A stretch of DNA of 11,539 bases from an uncultured bacterium. Lineage in GTDB: Bacteria; Bacteroidota; Bacteroidia; Chitinophagales; Chitinophagaceae. The stretch spans positions 1 to 11,539 of the forward strand of contig CAJBPC010000445.1 in NCBI GenBank assembly GCA_903957405.1, read 5' to 3'. Made by a program: the position numbers and the translations under genes. Positions 8,078-11,539 of this stretch are shown one piece after another. Below the pieces are notes generated by a model, which saw only the letters and a program-made list of their open reading frames with translations, was not told the origin of the DNA and made no database searches. Position 1 is the stretch's first letter, and each line of letters opens with the position of its first letter.

Positions 8078-8443
8078 TTAAGCGTTGAGGTTGTTAATTT
8101 CCGGGTTTATGTCCGCTTCTTGCTGGGTGATCTGGTGTACGGCATTTGCAAGTTCATTCCAGGTCTCTTCAAGTTCTTTGTAGAAGTCATCCCCTTTTTC
8201 GGTGAGGATGAAATATTTACGGGGAGGGCCGGTGGTGCTTTCCACCCATCGGTAAGACAGCAGGTCTGCGTTCTTAAGTCGGGTGAGCAGAGGATACAAA
8301 GTACCTTCAAGGATTTTGAGATTGGCTTTTTTCATCTCCTCAATGATATCGCTGGGATAGGCTTCCGCACGCTTTATGATCGATAGGATGCAGAATTCCA
8401 AAACCCCTTTCCGCATCTGGCTTTGGGTGTTGTCGATATTCAT
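8078..8443 (-). CDS. PadR-family transcriptional regulator
   Basis: This 121-residue protein is an almost bare winged helix-turn-helix of the short PadR subfamily. Residues 8-90 carry the typical pattern: MRKGVLEFCILSII (10-23), YPSDIIEEM in the second helix, ILEGTLYPLLTRLKNADLL (44-62) as recognition helix and turn, and the wing with TTGPPRKYFILTEKG (70-84). A short C-terminal dimerisation helix follows (85-110). PadR proteins are usually dimeric repressors relieved by small hydrophobic ligands or envelope stress. The gene is first in a two-gene operon with the PspC membrane protein, an arrangement common in Bacteroidota. A palindrome over its own promoter suggests autoregulation. The start at 8443 gives the canonical family N-terminus. 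Confidence 0.95.
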   Translation of the reverse strand: MNIDNTQSQMRKGVLEFCILSIIKRAEAYPSDIIEEMKKANLKILEGTLYPLLTRLKNADLLSYRWVESTTGPPRKYFILTEKGDDFYKELEETWNELANAVHQITQQEADINPEINNLNA

Positions 8444-8556
8444 GTTACGAGTTTTTTGATTCCTGGACTTATTCCACCGGGGGTGCAGTCGAGCGTTCTT
8501 TTTCCTGCGTGTTCAATGTGCGCAAGGTTTACGTGCGCCTCCGGATGATCCTGACA

Positions 8557-8588
8557 CAAAACTATGATTTTATTTGGTACTATGCAAA
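8557..8588 (-). promoter_or_regulatory. Promoter of the padR-pspC operon
   Basis: On the minus strand a -33 TTTG (8588-8585) and a -7 TAGTTTTG (8564-8557) are separated by 20 bp, an exact match to the Bacteroidota consensus. The predicted transcript would carry a leader of about 105 nt before padR. The -33 box lies inside the palindrome at 8577-8597. Confidence 0.7.
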
Positions 8589-8615
8589 GCAAAGTACATA
8601 ATAATTAAAAGTACC
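8577..8615. promoter_or_regulatory. Candidate PadR operator: 21-bp palindrome plus a third GTAC half-site
   Basis: The arms GTACTATGC (8577-8585) and GCAAAGTAC (8589-8597) form a 21-bp inverted repeat with one mismatch around a 3-bp centre. A third GTAC at 8611-8614 continues the phase, so GTAC boxes start at 8577, 8594 and 8611, exactly 17 bp apart. The outer hexamers GGTACT (8576-8581) and AGTACC (8610-8615) are also perfect inverted copies centred on the middle box. The element covers the -33 box of the padR promoter, where a bound dimer would block RNA polymerase. That PadR binds it is inferred from position and symmetry. Confidence 0.6.
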
Positions 8616-8794
8616 TTTCATTGATTAGTATTTGATAATTTACGAATTCGTTGTCAGTAGCGGGTTTCGGCCATTTTATAGCGGAGAATTAGAGAGGGGG
8701 AATGTTGTAGGAGCGGTTTAAAACAGGGATGAGTGGTGGTGTTACATAATTTTTTGCCTAAGTGTCATTGTTTGAGCGAGTTTTTGGGGAAAGC

Positions 8795-10132
8795 TCAGTT
8801 ACCGAGTGATGGGGAAGGTCGTGGGATAAGGAGTATATGTTTTTGTCGGCCGCTGATGTATCGAAATCCTTTTTCATCGAAGTAGCCATCTTCTTCCAGC
8901 ATGATTCGGATGGTCTTTTTCCATTCGGGTATTTCAGTGGCGGCGTTTAATTCTATGGAGTATGCGGTTTTGGGAAACAGGGGATAGTCACCGCTGCCTT
9001 GTACGCCATCCTGTTGATCCCATAATCCAATGGTTGGTCCTGCAGCGTGACCGTGAAGGCCAAGGGGATGGGTATAGATGGTTGCCCGGATGCCTTGCTG
9101 TTTAGCTTTGGTCAAGGTATTGCGGAGGATCTGGTTGCCGGTTCTGCCGGTGCGGAATTCTCCTGTGAGCAGGTCTTGAAGCCTGTTTGCATTGTCCATC
9201 GCTGTTTTGATGCTTTCGGGGACATCTGATTCACCGGGGAGAAGTACATATGCGTGTTGTTGGATGTCGGTATTCAGCCGGAGATAAGTGATGCCAATAT
9301 CGACATGTAGTAAGTCACCTGGTCGGATGATGTCATCCTTTGGGCGATTGGAGAAATTTCTGAGGTGTTCGAAATTTTGTGCATCATTGCGTTGTACGGA
9401 TACTGAGGGATGAAACCAGGTAATCAGTCCAAGCTCGGAGATCTTTTGGCGGAACCACCAGACAACGTCATCGGTGGAGGTAATTCCCGGGGTGATGATT
9501 TTGCCTGAAAATCCTTCTTCGATGATAGCATGCGTCATATCGACCAACTGCTTATAGATCTGCATCTCCCGTTCAGTTCTGGTTTCCAGCCAACCGACGG
9601 CGAGTTTTTCAGCGGACACGACGCGATTTTTGAGATTTTCAGGCAGTGAATTCATGAACATCTCGTAGTGGGTATGATTCAATCCGTCTGCATGACCGAA
9701 GTCGGGGGATGTGTTGATGCCGATTTTTGAAGGATTTCGGTTTGTTATGATTTCAGAAAGTGCTTTCCATTGGTCTGGCTGGGTGACCGGATCCCATCCT
9801 TTTTTGATGAACTCTCCTACATCATATCGTGCGACAGCGATTTTCTCGCATAGGTTTTTCGAAGCATCCCGGTAGAACACCAGCATGGTTGTTCGTCTGG
9901 CGGATAACCATGTGGATGGAAGCATGGATTTCAACACGGGATCTTCGTCGTATTCCCTGGATATGAGCACCCACATATCGATGCCTGTTCTGTCCATCAA
10001 TACGGGGAGAAGGTTTTCGAATCTTTCCGCCAGCAGTGCATCCGTGACTTTTGATTGTTCCCGAGGCGAAAGAACCTGCGCATGCAGTATGCTTTGAAGT
10101 GAAAGCAGGAAAAGGATCGGAATCAAACGCAT
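8795..10132 (-). CDS. Exported M24-family metallopeptidase (Xaa-Pro aminopeptidase-like)
   Basis: This 445-residue protein begins with a Sec signal peptide (MRLIPILFLLSLQSILHA, likely cleavage after Ala18), so it is probably periplasmic. Residues about 30-185 are a creatinase-like N-terminal domain. The pita-bread catalytic domain starts near 190. Expected M24 dinuclear-metal ligands are visible: Asp278 in HVDIG, Asp289 in NTDIQQH, a His in the THPLGLHGHAAG loop (His360 or His362), Glu394 in YSIELN, and Glu413/Glu414 in IMLEEDGYF. With all five ligand positions filled, it is probably active. Family members remove N-terminal residues ahead of proline or cleave related imides; the exact substrate cannot be told. 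The usual GHGIG and VHE spacing around the ligand His is altered, as expected for this divergent exported subgroup. It is transcribed divergently from the ArsC/Spx-like gene with 94 bp between starts. Confidence 0.9.
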   Translation of the reverse strand: MRLIPILFLLSLQSILHAQVLSPREQSKVTDALLAERFENLLPVLMDRTGIDMWVLISREYDEDPVLKSMLPSTWLSARRTTMLVFYRDASKNLCEKIAVARYDVGEFIKKGWDPVTQPDQWKALSEIITNRNPSKIGINTSPDFGHADGLNHTHYEMFMNSLPENLKNRVVSAEKLAVGWLETRTEREMQIYKQLVDMTHAIIEEGFSGKIITPGITSTDDVVWWFRQKISELGLITWFHPSVSVQRNDAQNFEHLRNFSNRPKDDIIRPGDLLHVDIGITYLRLNTDIQQHAYVLLPGESDVPESIKTAMDNANRLQDLLTGEFRTGRTGNQILRNTLTKAKQQGIRATIYTHPLGLHGHAAGPTIGLWDQQDGVQGSGDYPLFPKTAYSIELNAATEIPEWKKTIRIMLEEDGYFDEKGFRYISGRQKHILLIPRPSPSLGN

Positions 10133-10149
10133 GATCTATCTGATTTCTC

Positions 10150-10157
10150 CAAAATTA
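10150..10157 (-). promoter_or_regulatory. Possible -7 element for the M24 peptidase gene
   Basis: TAATTTTG on the minus strand (10157-10150) matches TAnnTTTG, 17 nt before the peptidase ATG. No clear TTTG lies 19-21 bp upstream; the nearest is TTTC at 22 bp. The divergent gene on the plus strand shows no recognisable -7 element in this 94-bp gap. Confidence 0.35.
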
Positions 10158-10226
10158 AAAGTAAATCCCCCTCGATGTAGAAACTCTTGCAAAGAACTTT
10201 TTTTGCTTCATCTTGTTTAACATCAC

Positions 10227-10577
10227 ATGAAAAAGGCATATCATCTTTCCCATTGCGGGACATGCAAGAAGATCATCGCAGCGCACAATTTTATTGAAAG
10301 CGGTTTTTTGCTGCAGGATATCAAAGCCGAGGGGATCAGTGCTGAGCAGTTGGATGAGATGAAAAGGTTGGCTGGCAGTTACGAAGCACTATTCAGCCGT
10401 CGAGCCATCAAGTACCGGACCCTTGGACTCAGTGAAATGAATCTGAATGAGCAAGACTACCGGTCATACATACTTGAAGATTATACTTTTCTCAAGCGTC
10501 CTGTGATCATTGATGGTGAGAGGATATTTGTGGGAAGTGAGAAGAGGACGACGGATGAGTTGAAATCCTTTCTTTGA
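10227..10577 (+). CDS. ArsC/Spx-like thioredoxin-fold protein
   Basis: This 116-residue protein belongs to the arsenate reductase (ArsC)/Spx/YffB superfamily at its usual length. The thioredoxin-fold start has a CxxC site, Cys10-Gly-Thr-Cys13, preceded by YHLSH. Arginines 58-59 in LFSRRAIKYR and Arg91-Pro92 in FLKRPVIIDGERIFVG match conserved positions of the family. ArsC enzymes use the first Cys with glutathione or glutaredoxin to reduce arsenate. CxxC members such as Spx instead act as redox sensors or have unknown function. There is no ars operon here (no efflux pump, ArsR or Acr3), so arsenate reduction should not be assumed. It is the only plus-strand gene, divergent from the M24 peptidase and ending 17 nt before a strong terminator. 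I leave the symbol blank because family membership is clear but activity is not. Confidence 0.88.
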   Translation: MKKAYHLSHCGTCKKIIAAHNFIESGFLLQDIKAEGISAEQLDEMKRLAGSYEALFSRRAIKYRTLGLSEMNLNEQDYRSYILEDYTFLKRPVIIDGERIFVGSEKRTTDELKSFL

Positions 10578-10594
10578 TTTTAGGCAAGATCAAA

Positions 10595-10625
10595 AAAAAG
10601 CCGCACAAATCATGTGCGGCTTTTT
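10595..10625. terminator. Bidirectional rho-independent terminator
   Basis: AGCCGCACA (10599-10607) pairs perfectly with TGTGCGGCT (10613-10621) around the 5-nt loop AATCA, and flanking A and T runs extend the stem to 13 bp. On the plus strand it ends in TTTTT; on the minus strand the complement of CAAAAAAAA gives eight T. It therefore serves both convergent genes, the ArsC/Spx-like gene (stop at 10577) and the fasciclin gene (stop at 10645). Confidence 0.92.
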
Positions 10626-10644
10626 CATTTTCGCGCGATATTTA

Positions 10645-11091
10645 TTATCTCAATACTTTATCGATCATTTGAATCATTCCGCCTTTGGTGGGGATTGATT
10701 GTGTGATTTTGGATCCACCGAGATTCAGTGCATTTCCCAATGCGTCTTTCATACCGCCACCTGCGATTTGTTCTGGGCTGAACTTGCCGGGAAGGACGTG
10801 TTTCTTCATGATGTTCGTGAGCATGCCCTTGTTTTCTGGCTTGAGCAGGTTTTCGATTGAACCTCCGCCAAGCTGAGAGAGTGCATTATTGCTTGGTGCA
10901 AGGAGTGTGAATGGTCCTTTGATACCAAGGCCTTTCAAGCCACCCACGCCCTTGAGGAGTGTGCTGACGCCTGAGAGTTGTGCATTACCACCGAGTGCAC
11001 CAAGCAATGATGCAGCGGGGCTAGAGCAACTGAGATGCAGTGTTGTCATAAATGCTATCACGAGGCCGAGGCGAATGAATCTGAGTTTCAT
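10645..11091 (-). CDS. Small exported fasciclin-domain protein, possibly a lipoprotein
   Basis: This 148-residue protein has an N-terminal export signal (MKLRFIRLGLVIAFMTTLHLSC) with Cys22 as a possible lipidation site. The -3 residue is His rather than Leu/Val/Ile, so the lipobox is imperfect. Residues about 38-148 are one compact fasciclin (FAS1) domain. The H1-like block is GPFTLLAPSNNALSQL (59-74), followed by NLLKPENKGMLTNIMKKHVLPG (81-102, the conserved YHVVPG-type region), and it ends GGMIQMIDKVLR, matching the family's NGxIHVIDxVL terminus. The protein is unusually rich in Gly, especially around 31-57, 75-77 and 110-126. FAS1 domains mediate adhesion or matrix contacts in the envelope, but no partner is visible. 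It lies 110 bp downstream of the uvrD-like gene on the same strand, with no convincing promoter between, and ends at a shared bidirectional terminator. Confidence 0.85.
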   Translation of the reverse strand: MKLRFIRLGLVIAFMTTLHLSCSSPAASLLGALGGNAQLSGVSTLLKGVGGLKGLGIKGPFTLLAPSNNALSQLGGGSIENLLKPENKGMLTNIMKKHVLPGKFSPEQIAGGGMKDALGNALNLGGSKITQSIPTKGGMIQMIDKVLR

Positions 11092-11201
11092 GTGAAATGA
11101 TTTTTATGCCTGCAAGGTATAGATTATCGCAAATGCGTTTGGCCCGTGCGAAGTACATAATGATGTCAAGCGACGACAACAGATTAACATAAAAGATAAT
11201 C

Positions 11202-11539
11202 TCAATCTATGATTCTCAACTTTGCATAATTGAGCATGATTTTTTTCTCTCCATTAATGTCGAATTTGATCGTGGCGATGGGGTTATGCGTGGCACCTTC
11301 CATTTTGAGTACTTCCCCGTATCCGAATTTTTGGTGTTCCACTTTTTGGCCGGCTTTCAGTTCGCTGGTATCGCTTGGTTTAAAATCGGCAGAAGGGTTG
11401 TGTTCGACAGGTTTTGGTGGAGCCGGTTTGGATGGCAGATAAGATGGTTTACCTGGTGTACTGTTTGAGGATTGTCTTTGATTGCCAGGTCCTGGTTGTC
11501 GTTTTTCCGTTTGACTGTCGGTGTTGCCCCAGCTGCGCA
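11202..11539 (-). CDS. uvrD: UvrD/PcrA-type DNA helicase, C-terminal tail only (5' end outside window)
   Basis: The last 112 codons, ending in TGA at 11204-11202, are in the window; the rest lies beyond 11539. The first 55 or so residues are a low-complexity, Pro/Ser/Gln/Lys-rich linker (PGPGNQRQSSN, SKPAPPKPVEH). The last 50 form a compact domain starting LKAGQKVEHQKFGYGEVLKMEG and ending LNYAKLRIID. This block is the characteristic C-terminal end of Bacteroidota UvrD/PcrA superfamily 1 helicases, and corresponds to the Tudor-like domain known in PcrA/UvrD to contact RNA polymerase. The motor domains are not visible, so the call rests on this tail alone. The complete enzyme would be a 3'-5' helicase in nucleotide excision and transcription-coupled repair. 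No terminator is evident between it and the fasciclin gene. Confidence 0.85.
   Translation of the reverse strand, partial: RSWGNTDSQTEKRQPGPGNQRQSSNSTPGKPSYLPSKPAPPKPVEHNPSADFKPSDTSELKAGQKVEHQKFGYGEVLKMEGATHNPIATIKFDINGEKKIMLNYAKLRIID

Larger units (their letters stand above)
8444..8794. other. 351-bp intergenic region between padR and the M24 peptidase gene
   Basis: The half nearest padR (8444-8620) holds the padR promoter, operator candidate and a leader of about 105 nt. From about 8620 to 8794, the 3' flank of the peptidase gene, I see no gene, no strong terminator and no RNA signature. A 5-bp inverted repeat (TGAGC 8773-8777 / GCTCA 8793-8797) overlaps the peptidase stop codon but has a 15-nt loop and no T tract, so I do not call it a terminator. 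Confidence 0.6.

Noticed and set aside
8773..8797. Hairpin at the end of the M24 gene as a terminator
   Set aside because: The stem is only 5 bp with a 15-nt loop, overlaps the stop codon and has no following T tract.
10227..10577. Arsenic-resistance locus
   Set aside because: Only one ArsC-superfamily gene is present, with a CxxC motif and no pump, ArsR-type regulator or other ars gene beside it.
1..11539. Mobile elements, CRISPR arrays, tRNA genes, attachment sites
   Set aside because: No transposase, integrase, regular repeat-spacer pattern, cloverleaf or flanking direct repeats were found by reading both strands.

Overview
The window looks like ordinary chromosome of a Bacteroidota bacterium. 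Three things point there. The protein families and their exact flavour fit: a SWIM-type SNF2 helicase, a PadR gene next to a multi-PspC membrane protein, and a UvrD C-terminal tail. Shine-Dalgarno sequences are generally absent. Two intergenic regions carry the Bacteroidota housekeeping promoter pattern TTTG-N19/20-TAnnTTTG. I cannot place it below phylum. I see no tRNA, rRNA, CRISPR array, insertion sequence, phage gene or integration site. Codon use and gene spacing give no sign of recent transfer.

Layout, left to right (all genes on the minus strand except one). (1) 1-3674: a very long SNF2/DEAD-box helicase whose C-terminus runs off the left edge; its N-terminus carries two SWIM-like zinc motifs. 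(2) 3884-5751: gcvT followed by a ComB-family 2-phosphosulfolactate phosphatase, in the order gcvT then comB, 41 bp apart and probably one transcript from a good promoter just upstream of gcvT. (3) 5882-8443: a PadR repressor gene and, 9 bp behind it, a 728-residue two-PspC-domain membrane protein. This two-gene operon has a strong predicted promoter, a 21-bp palindromic operator candidate over its -33 box, and a rho-independent terminator. (4) 8795-10132: an exported M24 metallopeptidase, divergent from (5) 10227-10577, a small ArsC/Spx-like thioredoxin-fold protein and the only plus-strand gene. (6) A bidirectional terminator separates gene 5 from (7) 10645-11091, a small exported fasciclin-domain protein, possibly a lipoprotein. 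(8) 11202-11539: the C-terminal tail of UvrD/PcrA helicase, which runs off the right edge.

Functionally these are mostly independent housekeeping or envelope genes. The one clear regulatory unit is padR-pspC: the repressor is co-transcribed with its membrane partner and has a symmetric set of GTAC boxes at exactly 17-bp spacing over the promoter. The gcvT-comB pairing joins one-carbon (glycine cleavage) metabolism to a sulfonate-metabolism family whose role in this phylum is unclear. I found no convincing undescribed multi-gene system. The best leads are the PadR operator, the doubled SWIM motif and the gcvT-comB linkage.
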